Shown one piece after another: positions 41,001 to 53,000 of a stretch of 64,000 bases of DNA. The first letter of the stretch is position 1. Each line of letters opens with the position of its first letter. The notes below the pieces were generated by a model. That model searched no databases, was not told where the DNA came from, and saw nothing but the letters and a program-made list of their open reading frames with translations. The translations under genes and the position numbers were made by a program. The stretch spans positions 97,192,172 through 97,256,171 of the forward strand of contig JAVGWX010000005.1 in the NCBI GenBank assembly GCA_036924085.1, written 5' to 3'. The DNA comes from Ariolimax columbianus (lineage: Eukaryota; Mollusca; Gastropoda; Stylommatophora; Arionidae).

Positions 41001-44000
41001 TCCATCTCCAAGTGGAGGCTCTAAAACAGACAGCATCTGTGCAGATTGGAGGAGAGAAGCAGGATCTAAGAGAGAATGCAGACCATGTCCCATAAAGGTG
41101 CCATGCACGCACTGGATGTGTCGGGACTGAAGTCAGATATCACAGTCTCGCTGTAAACTATGATGCAATGTAACAAAATGTCCTTTTCATGATGAACAAT
41201 GAAGAAGATGAAGAAGAAGATATATTCAAGTTGGCAACGGAAAGCGTACAAAGACGAAGAAAGACTGCATTTATTTGTGTCAAATACAAACTATTCACTA
41301 TCCATGATACATTAATGCATGATTTATTTTAAACTCTCTACATTCAATATGGAAACCAGCAGAACTCTCTCAGGAAAATATAATTAGGCTGGTCAACACT
41401 ATTCTTTATTAAGCAATTCTACTCTATGGCTTGGGAACATGATATAGAACAAAGTGTATCACATCGAGACTGTAAACTTTCACCAATAGATGCACTCATC
41501 GAGCATACTTTGTAACAGATGGTCAGATAAAATAACACATATACATGATCTTCACCCATCTCTTGCACCTCTAGTTAGCTCTACACATACAACATAGTCA
41601 CACACACTTCTATACTCACATTCAGTCACTCCCTTACACACTCACTCATGCAGTCAGTCACGCACTCACCCAGCATAAGCTCCACAATTACACAAGCTAT
41701 GACACTTGATGCCATAGAAACCATCAGGACATGCCTTCTCACATCTCTTGCCCCTCCAGCCAGCTTGACACAGGCAGACACCGTTGACATGGTCACACTC
41801 TGCTCCATGCTGACAGCGGCATGCCTTGCTGCATCCAACACCATGGAAACCAATTGGGCATTCTGAGGGAGAGAGTCACCAACAACAATGATCAATAAGG
41901 ACAAACAAAACAGTAATATGGTTGATGACAAATAAAAGATTGTCACAGATAGAGGAAAGTACATAAATACTTGTATTCCTGCCTAGACAAATAAAATCTG
42001 GCAAGATGGTTACTGACTACTTCATCAGTAACCAGACAGTTTTTTTTCCTTTCAGGTTTATTATTTATACTAGATCTATAGACCTATGACCACGACTAGT
42101 CTAGCCTTTTCCCAGTCAAGACAGTATCCAGTCAGCTTCTGTCTCAGATGTTTGTTCATATATCAGATCCATGATTGCAAAGTTTGCGGATGACACAAAA
42201 TTATGCGGCAGGTTCTCTTCACCGACAGAGGTGGATCTATTGAGATTGAATTTTGATACGATTCAAATATCTGCTGAAAGATGGAGTTAATGTAGAAAAA
42301 TGTATACCCATCTACATGGAAAGATCCAATAAGGAATATAAGGAATTACATGATGAGAGAGAACAATATTAGGACAATAAAAAAGGAAACAGACCTAGGA
42401 GTTATAATAGATCATACAGGTAAGGTGCGGGGGCAAGTCTAGATGGCAGTGAAAAAGGCTAATGCAGTAGTGTCTCATCTAAAGCAGAAGTAGATATATT
42501 GAGGTTGGATTTAGAGACAATTCGAGAATAGTCTGTGAGCTGGCAAATGGAGTCATCCACATGGGTGGATCCAGCATAGAACACAGAATTGGCAAGAACA
42601 ATATTATAAAGATAGAAAAGGAAAGGGACTTAGAGGTTATAATAGATAATACAGGTGAGGTGAGTAAGCAAGCTCAGGTAGCAGTGAAAAATGAAAATGC
42701 AATGTTAGGTAAGATAAATAGAAATATTAAACATAGGAGCAAGATAGTAATAGTAAAACTGCATAAAGCATTAATTAGACCTAGATTAGAGTACTGTGTA
42801 CAGGTGTGGAGTACTTATCGTAGAGGGGATTTAAAAACATGCTAGAAAGGATTCAAAGTAAAGTGACAAAACTGATAGTGGGATTCCAGAATTACAGTTA
42901 TGAGGTAAGACTCGGAAAAACTGGCATACAGTGTCTAGTCTAGAGAAGAGAAGAACTTCAGGTGACTTAATGCAAGTTTATAAGATAATCAACGGAAAGG
43001 ATAAATTAGACTAAATTAGATACATATTTCTTTGTTAATTGTAGTGCTGTCAGTGACGAACATGGGGAACAATTTTATCAGGACATCACTACCCTTGAAA
43101 TATGGTACCAAGAGAAATGGAATGCAGCAATGCTAGCAGACTTTTGTTGGACACTTGTGAGAAATGCCTCACAAGCGAGAAGCACATAGGCGTTCCTGTG
43201 AACCATTTCTGCTACAAGCACTATAATCATATAGTATGTATATGCAATTGTGTAAAACTTGTTTTACAGATATTTAATAAACTAGACCTAATCTGGTGTT
43301 TTATTGGCCGTATTCATTTTCAGCAGACCAAACAGCATAAAAGTAATTTGATTTAATCTCAGATGCACACAAAAAGTTAAAATTTATTGTCCAGTGATTC
43401 TGTCTTGGTCTGAAAAAGACTGTAAGTTGTAAAGTTGTAGTAGTAGGGCTACTAGTCTTCTTCAGATGTGTTTGATTTGTTTGACGTGACCCTCAACTTC
43501 TCATCGTGTTTTTTAGGCTAGTGTTTATTTATCTAGATGATAACAGCACTCATCCTGAAGATTTTACACAGGCATGGTAAAAGAGTTTGTCTTTGAGCAT
43601 ATCTGTTTGCAACCACTTCCAAACAAAGACAACCCCTCTTCTTCTTCATCTTCTTCTTCTTCTACGTTCATTCTCAACCTCCCACTACCAAGCCCTGAAC
43701 AAGGCTTTGCAAGTAGCAGAATGTAGTTTGGAGAACGGAATGCGTTGTGTCATTAGTTTACAGCCTGACTACAATATTTGCACCTTTCAATCAGACACAT
43801 CCGTCTTCGGCAAGAAAGGCAACCCTACATGCTGATAAACCAAATGTACATACCATGTTCAATTCTCCATATGTCTGGGACGTGTATGTGCTTTTAATGT
43901 ACTAGTATCTCAGCCTGCCTCAGACAAAGTACTTTCATACAGTCACAGAACTTTATTTATGCAACAGTCCTGACAGATTCATTTAAATAAAGGGCATTAA

Positions 44001-47000
44001 TAATAAGTATGGGATCGACATGTTGTATGTCATGCACACTTCTATCTTTATTAAGTCAAAGATTAAGAAAGATAAAACTGACAGATATACCTTTTGTGAA
44101 TGAATGCAATCGACCTAACAGCATCAAGAAACAAAAATTCCATTGATGAGGATGTCATGAATCCAAAATATGTAGTATGGTACTTAACTAGTCCAGTCAT
44201 TTCAGGTTAAACAGGCAAGGTTTAAATCACCCCCCACCTCCCACACACTTTAAGGGGACCACCTAATAGATATAATGAATCTCAGGCTAATCATTGATTT
44301 CTTTATCTTGGCCCCTGAACCTTATAGAGGAGAATAAAAAGGAGGTCCTGTATCATCATCTATTTATTTTTAAATACACGCATCTGACCAGCCACTTACT
44401 CTGGTCACATGCAATACCTATCCATCCTGGACCACACATACACTCTCCTGACACTGGGTCACATGTAGCATTGTTACGACAGTCACACCTCTTTTCACAG
44501 CCAGCCATGTTTGCTCCAGGAGTACATGCTGCAAGAAAACAGTAGAATTAGAACATCATTCATTTGAAAATAATTCATTTGATGAATCTAATCTGTTCTC
44601 AGGTGGACCCCTTTGATCCATTTCTGTGGAGGAAAGAATGATAACCCTGCTCTCTCATGTATGCTATGCAAGGTGATTAGAGAGGATTCTGTATGGAACT
44701 AGCAACATCATCATGTAAAACAAACTGATACAGATACCACCACTACAAGAGCACATACAGTGCTTTGCTGCAGGCTTCCTGTAAGCAACCTTCTAAAATA
44801 GTGGCAAGGAAGGGAACTGGTTACATCAGCTTTCAAACAAGGAAGGGAACTGGTCACAGACACCATACCCCCTTTCCCCCCCCCCCCCCCCCCCCCCCCT
44901 CTCTCTTATAAAAGGAAGGGAACTGGTCAATCAGCTTTCATATTTCCCCACAGAGAGCATATCGTAAGAAGTGACTAACTGTGTGACATGACATAATACA
45001 GGTCATGGTTATGTGATTTGTAAAGAGCAGCATAAATGGCACCTAACAGGCTACAGGTTTACTTTGCTCTAGTGTTTGATTCTATTATAATGAACTTGCA
45101 CATCAGTTAACTACCCTCCAAGAAATTGGTTGTATACAGTTTCTGCAGTCTAATGAACCAGTATAATAACATTAAGTTTAGTTATGTTATAAGTAAGGGA
45201 ACTGGTAGTCTGAAACCAGTATAAAGACATTAAGTTAAGTTGGTCACCTCAGCTTTCATATAAATAAAGGAACAGGTCACCTTAGCTTTCATATAAATAA
45301 AAGAACTGGCCACCCGAGCTTTTATATAATAATAAAAGAACTGGTCACCTAAACTTTCATATAAGATAGGGAACTGGTCACAGATGCTTTGGAAATCACT
45401 ACTGGAGTGTGACAAGGGTGTGTGCTTTCTCCTCTATTATTTAACATCTACATGGACAAAATCGTACCAGAGACTGGCCAAATTGAAACATCTGAAGCAG
45501 AACAGATCTCAATTCATGAATTACTCTTTGCAGATGATCAGTGCTTGCAGTACGACGATGAAAATAAACTGCAAAACCACTTGAATGCACTTGCGACTAC
45601 TTGTGCTAAATACAATATGCAAATTAGCGAGAACAAAACCGAAACTATGATGATCAGTAGAACTCCTGGGCCACTCAAAATAAGTCCTAATGATATTGCT
45701 CTTCAACAGGTCCATGAGTTCAAGTATTTTGGGGAGTATTTTTTCAGCAGACAGGAGCTTCGACAGGGAAATTCAGATTAGGTGTTAAAAAACATTTGCT
45801 GTTATATCAGGTGTCTCCGCTGCTTAGGCACCCAAGCAATAGTTTGGCAACAAAGCAACAGCTGATAAACAGTATAATTATGCCGTCTCTGTACTAACAG
45901 TGCCAAACATTGCCTTTGTCCAGGGTGCGTTAGAGCAGAATTTTGACATGTGAAATGAAGTGTTTGAGGAAGGTCATCGGTGTTACTAGGAGAGACAGAA
46001 TGTGGAATAATGACATTCAAAGTATGGTCGGTACTACATTTTGTGCCGAAAGCCTTTCCAGGCAGAAAAAAGTTGGATTGGTCATCTCATGAGAATGCAC
46101 CATCATCAACTTCCCCTAATGGCTTACAATGCTAGTAGATCTGGCTACAGGGCAAAGGGGCGGATGCAAGACAGGTGGATAGATGACGTTAGAGTGATTG
46201 TGGAGCGACACAGGCTCACATTAACCGATACAACACACTTCGTGCAGGATAGACAACTTAAGCTCACCACAGTGCTCAACGGCCCAAGTGGAAAGAAAAC
46301 TAACTAACTAACTGGTCCCCTCAGCTTTCATGTAAGTAAGTGAACTGGTCACCTCAGCTTTCATGTAAGTAAGTGAACTGGTCACCTCAGTTTTCAAATA
46401 AACAAAGGAACTGGCACTGGTCACCTCAGCTTTACTGTAAGTAAGGGAACTGGTCCCCTCAGCTTTCATGCAAGTAAGGAAACTGGTCACCTCAGCTTTC
46501 ATATAAATAAAAGGACTGGTCACCTCAGTTTTCATATAAATAAAGCAACTAGTCACATCAGCTTTCATGTAAGTAAGTGAACTGGTCACTTCAGCTTTCA
46601 TACAAGGAATGCAATTGGTCACCTCAGCTGCCCTACAAGGAATGAAACTGGTCACCCTCATATGTCATTCATGGAAATGAAACTGGTCAAAACAGCTTTC
46701 ATGTTAGTAAGGGAACAGGTCACCATCATCTGTCATACAATGAAGAGAGCTGTTCACGCCCATCTGTTATACAAGTTCTACATATACCCAATTTCTCTTA
46801 CAAGGAAGGGAAAATGATTACCCCATGTGTCATGCACAGAAATCTTGAACACTTCATCCCGAACAGCAGTACCTCCTATAAAACTATTTATTTTGTTACA
46901 GCATTCCTGCAATTTGTAACTTACTCTCATTACAAAACGGCCCTCCCCATCCAGCCAAACTTTGACATTCTCCAGTTATCTTGTCACAATCACACTTGTT

Positions 47001-50000
47001 CAGACAGATTACTTTGGGACAAGCTGTAGGCAAACAGCAGAAAAATCTTCCTTTTTTTCAACTAGGTATAGGTGCATGGGGCAAGAACAAAATTGTCTGA
47101 TATGTCACACTTTATTAAATAAAGAATTGATGTGTAATTGTCAATTAAGAAGCATAAAAATGGCGGTGGATATTAAGATAAGATATTCATATTCTTAACC
47201 TTAATCTTAAACAACACGTTCTTCAACAACGTAGTTTGCCTTATGTTGGTCCCAACTCTGTATCCGTTTATTGCGGTCGTAGGCACGTGTTGACCAGTGA
47301 ATGAGCAGTTTATTCGATATAGGGTCGTGAATGTTGTTGTTCCTCTCTATCGAATCTTGCCATCTGGGGGTTGGCCGACCACAGGGTCTTTTTTTTCCCC
47401 AAGAATACCATAGAGCTGTTGTGGAACTGCAACGCTCATTTTCCTTCTTGCGATGTGACCAGCCCAATGGTGTTTTGAGTGATTTATATGCTACTGAATA
47501 TCTTTGATTTGTGACATTTTTTGGATGTCGATGTTGTGAAGGCCCCTCTCTTGCTTTTGCCTGATTGTCAGTCCCACAAGATGATGTTCAAGAGCGGCAT
47601 GCATTGTCCATAATTGATTCTCATTAGTGGCCATGTTTCGCTGCTGGCTTGACAGTGAGCCACATAAGTCTGAAGGCTAGTCAACCAGTATCACTCTCCT
47701 GAGTGTTAACACTTATCAGCTGATTAACCTCAGGCTCTGCTTTCTTGTTGTACCATTCTCTGCATTCCTTGTCTAGGGTTATGATCATTCTGAAATAATA
47801 CATCACTCTTTCAAAGGGTGTGGACACATTCTTCTCCCTTGACTATTACCAAAACTGGAGTTACCTGCTCTTGGTTCACTCTGCCTGTGCCATCTACAAC
47901 ATCCCTTTCTTGATTGTTGTTCAGTTCTGTTCAAGCGCCATCTACATACCAAAGGCCACCTACATTGAATCTTCAACATCCTATGTCTCTTGCTAAGCTA
48001 GTACAAACTGCTAGGCTTCTAATTGTCCATATTTTGTATGTCATACTTCCACCTATTGCACTGTTCATCTCTGGCATATTGCCCTTCACTTTTCCTTTGA
48101 GTATTGGGTTGATCAAGTTATGTCTGACTTTGAATTCATTCATCAATACTCTTGACCTCCAATTTCTCCAAGACTTAAATTTGTTTCTTTTCTTCCCATG
48201 AAATGTATACCCCCATTCAGACATAGCCCTCACCCCGCCACCTTTCCTCATTTGCATTCGTCTTCATATACCCATTTCAAAAACGTGAATTTTCTTCATG
48301 ACTGTTCTTTTCATTTTTCACATTTCTATGCTATACAGTATAGACAAGTGTATATATAACACTTGATCAGTCATATTTTTAATTGGTGTTATTTGTTTGG
48401 ATGTCAGTTTATGACTCAAATCAATGTCATATTTATTTTCAATACATAATTCCAAAAGGACACTAAACAATTTTTCCGGATCACAAAAATACAATTTTGA
48501 GGATAAACAGAACATAAATTTTCTAAAAACTGAAGAGAAATAAATGAAATGTTGTTGTCCACCAACAATTCTGACAAACACTGAACCTTTTTAATTAGAA
48601 AATCTGTGAGGAAATTATATTAACATAACTTGGTGATAAAAGGAACATTCTGAAAACTGAAGATAAATTTCATCAAATTATAATTGTTACATTAAAATTT
48701 AAGACAGCCAAAATATGGGTTTATGTAAGTCTTACAAACTTTAATTTTAAAATTAAAAAATTATGCACATAAGTTGATTCGAAAAAATAAATGCTTCAAT
48801 CAACTCCTCTTTCATAAAAAAAGTAGGTAGCATGTCCTTTTGCAGAATATTGCTACTTACATCCGCCAACCTACTTGGCTGTTATAAGTTTCTTTACAGG
48901 TGTATAGTATAGCAGATTGCCATTACTTTCCATACGTGGAGGAACTGTCACGCCAATAACAATCATGTGTCTGCCAAACTGTACACGGTGGGAGTCGAAT
49001 CGAGTCTTTTGAGATTGTGAAACAGACATTTCCCTCATAGACCACGCAGATCTCCCCTATTTTCTTAACTGTTATCAAATACAATTTTATTAATTTCGGT
49101 GCACAAAATAAGAACGAGTTGTATAACATTTTGTACATTTTCAGTATATTTTACTACTACAACGTAAACAGACAACATTGCGTGAGAATTACATTTTTTT
49201 AAATTTCAGCTAAATAATCCTATATCCAGTACCACTAACTTAGCTAAATAATCCTATACCACTTAGCTAAATAATCCTATATCCAGTACCACTAACTTAG
49301 CTAAATAATCCTATATCCAGTACCACTAACTTAGCTAAATAATCCTATACCACTTAGCTAAATAATCCTATATCCAGTACCACTAACTTAGCTAAATAAT
49401 CCTATACCACTTAGCTAAATAATCCTATACCACTTAGCTAAATAATCCTATATCCAGTACCACTAACTTAGCTAAATAATCCTATACCACTTAGCTAAAT
49501 AATCCTATACCACTTAGCTAAATAATCCTATATCCAGTACCACTAACTTAGCTAAATAATCCTATATCCAGTACCACTAACTTAGCTAAATAATCCTATA
49601 CCACTTAGCTAAATAATCCTATATCCAGTACCACTAACTTAGCTAAATAATCCTATACCACTTAGCTAAATAATCCTATACCACTTAGCTAAATAATCCT
49701 ATATCCAGTACCACTAACTTAGCTAAATAATCCTATACCACTTAGCTAAATAATCCTATACCACTTAGCTAAATAATCCTATATCCAGTACCACTAACTT
49801 AGCTAAATAATCCTATACCACTTAGCTAAATAATCCTATACCACTTAGCTAAATAATCCCCTACCATTAACTTGAATTTATTATTTACAGAAAGGAGTAC
49901 ATATTAGTTAAAGTCTTACAGAAGACATTTTGCACTACATTGTTTGCCGATGACATTTACAAAGCCAAACTCTAAATCAGACAAGTTATTAGATGATAAT

Positions 50001-53000
50001 GCTGTAATACTTTCAATATCCTCTCATGGACATTCTTGGGGTCATTTCATTCTGACTGCTATATCACATTCTTCATTCACAGATTTGGTTTGCTGTTCAT
50101 CCGTCAGTAAGCATCAAAATTGGAATAAAGATACATGCCAGCCAACATTACATCATTTCCTTTAAGAATTTTGTCTCCTGCTTCCATTGAGGTCTTGAGA
50201 CACTCAACTATAATACCCTCTGTTTTAGAGAAGCTGTCAGAGGCTTTCATTTCCTGAAAAACTTACCAATTATCAAGTTGTAGTGTGAATGATTGAATGC
50301 ATTCATGTCTTATTTTTCACTTGTAAAACATACAACCAACAACAGAAAATAAAGTAGTTAAAATGCACCCTGAAATCAAACCAGGAGATAACCATTCCAA
50401 ACAAATAAATCTTCACAGATATTTGTCCATTTATTTAGTTTTCATTTTAACATTCCTTAGCCCTTGGCACATCTCGTGTGGGCAGATGAGCACACAAACT
50501 CCTCTACCACAACACAGTGATGACATTGCAGAGAAAATAACTGAGGATACAAGTTGGTCAATTTGCTCAAGAAAGAACAAAAGAGTTCTTGTTTTTGAAG
50601 ACAGCCCAGATATTATAATTATTTGTGCTGAAGAAACCATCCTTACACTGACTGTCACAGCGCTGTCCTTCATATCCAGGTCTGCAGTCACATGATCCAC
50701 TCTGGAAGAAGGAACAAAATGATTGGTTAGAGCAGAAAGGGATACTTTTATTTGTTTAGCGGCTCACATAAGACTTTGTCCATCATGTTTTGGACCAGAC
50801 CACAAAATGAATGCTGAATTTATGTAACAGTCATAACTCGCAAGATAAAATAAAAAATAAAATTATTACAAGTGTATGTAACATGCAAATACACATCTAA
50901 GATATTTGTTTTTACAAATATTTAGAAATGATATTGGTATGGGAATAGTATTTTCAAATATCTAGCACAAATGTATCAATCAAACAATTCAAACTCTTTA
51001 AGTTCTTTGTGGAGCAGAGGTCTTCAGAAGCATACACAAAGTCAGCACATATTGACCTGTCCATACCTGTTGACGTTTTTTGTGGCTGAAAGTTTTTACA
51101 AGATAGAGTAGCCAGCCTCATGCTCAGCCCTCCACAATCATCACTTAAAAATTCTTGCAAAATGCAGTTTACAGTGTTATTATTCTTTCCACCTTTTCAG
51201 GCCTTGCGTAACACTAAGGCGACACAAATGTATGTAGTATTTTTAATACATAATTTGTTTTTTGAACAGACAACATACACTTTAGTCCATATGGGAGTTC
51301 CAGCTTCCAATCTAGAACTGAATGATTTCATGTATAATTTACCTATTTAGTAAACCGCAGGAAGTTTAAAATATCCACTACGGATAGCCTTTGGCTACCT
51401 GGCAACAGACATTAACAACATGCCTGTTTTGAATACCAGGATTCCAAGTATTCCAAGTTATTATGTTTAAATCTTTCAAATCTGCAGCAAATTTAACTTG
51501 AATCAAGAGGGATAGAAAATGTAAATGACATTCTTTGGATGATGAAAATTGACATGTCTTGCCAAAGGAAACTAATGAAAGAAATGAGAGGGCATCAGCT
51601 GTAGAATTATGCTCCCTGTTACATACTACACCAAAATGTATCAACTCTCTTTACATTTGAGTTTAATATATTCCTCTTAGTTCTTTAGTCAGTGACCCTA
51701 AGAACATACTACACCAAAATGTATCAACTCTCTTTACATTTGAGTTTAATATATTCCTCTTAGTTCTTTAGTCAGTGACCCTAAGAACATACTACACCAA
51801 AATGTATCAACTCTCTTTACATTTGAGTTTAATATATTCCTCTTAGTTCTTTAGTCAGTGACCCTAAGAAACAGGATCCTTCGCACATGATTGCAATTGT
51901 CAGGACAGCAACAAAGTCCCTCCAATGCTTGGTCAGCGACAAATCATTTGTGTTTACAATTTACAATTATCATTTAAGTTTTCAGGATTCTTTGCCAAGT
52001 TGCCTTTGATATTTTATTCATTACCTTCATGGCCTGCTAAATATTTTACACTGATAATTGTGTAGCTCAGCTCACAGTTGTTGGTTTTTTTTGGTGGGAT
52101 GTGGGGGAGGGATCTGTGTTGTATATACTGGTGAGTTTGCTGAAGAACCTCACATACAACTACAGCCAGGAGACCCATCTTCTTAAGTATGCTTTGGAAT
52201 ATAAGAAGATCCACTGCAACCTGGTATCAAAGAGGCATCATCAAGAGCAGCTTTAAACAAAAATCATACATCCTGAGATGTTCTTGAAAAGATGGACCTG
52301 TACCTTACTAGCTGTAGTGTAATATGTTTCTTTAATAAGCTCATCACTATGAGGATTACAGTGCTAATCCCCACCTCCATGACCAGATGCAGCCTGTGAT
52401 ACAGTCTGTTCCCAAGTGCACAAATGAGGACATGAGGTGGTGTTCTGATCAGAATGTTTCACCTGATCTTGATTACTCTTCCCTGTCTGTCCAGTTCATG
52501 ATAAAATGTCTTCAAGTTGAAATGTCAATTAATGCCTATTCTTAGGTCACACATTTTCTTAAACTTGTTTATATTTTCACCATTTTCAGTATTGAGTTTG
52601 ACAGCAATCTCTCATTTATATATGACTTGTTCAACCTCCATGGATGTAAACTCCCATATACATTTAGCATGCTCAATCTTCTTTGGCTGCAATCTTCATA
52701 CATATTTGGCTTGCTCAACCCTCTTTGGTAACAATCTCTCATATATATTTGGCTTGCTCAACGCTTCTTTGGTTACAATCTCTCACATATTTGTTGGCTT
52801 GCTCAGCTATCCTTGACTGCAATCTCTCATTTATATATGACTCGTTCAACATCTATGGATGCAATCTCTCATATATATTTGGCGTGCTCAACCATCCTTG
52901 ATCCCCTCTTATGACAGTCCTGGCAATGTTCAATTGCTACTTATATTTACTCACCATTTGAGCCTTAGTAACACAAAAAGTATATTTAAAAGATAAAATA

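Larger units (their letters stand above)
44780..46810. repeat. Minisatellite, about 33 bp, interrupted by two transposons
   Basis: Units like AAGTAAGGGAACTGGTCACC then TCAGCTTTCATGT occupy 44780-44944, 45190-45385 and 46311-46810. A CR1-like 3' end (44945-45235) and LINE Y (45386-46310) separate them. The unit resembles an internal stretch of SINE family C. The array abuts a SINE C-like end at 46800-46870 (TTGAACACTTCATCCCGAAC). Confidence 0.83.

Noticed and set aside
51378..51644. Frame with REHNSTADALS, like the end of a retroelement RNase H
   Set aside because: Only one short motif agrees; no polymerase, integrase or repeats nearby.
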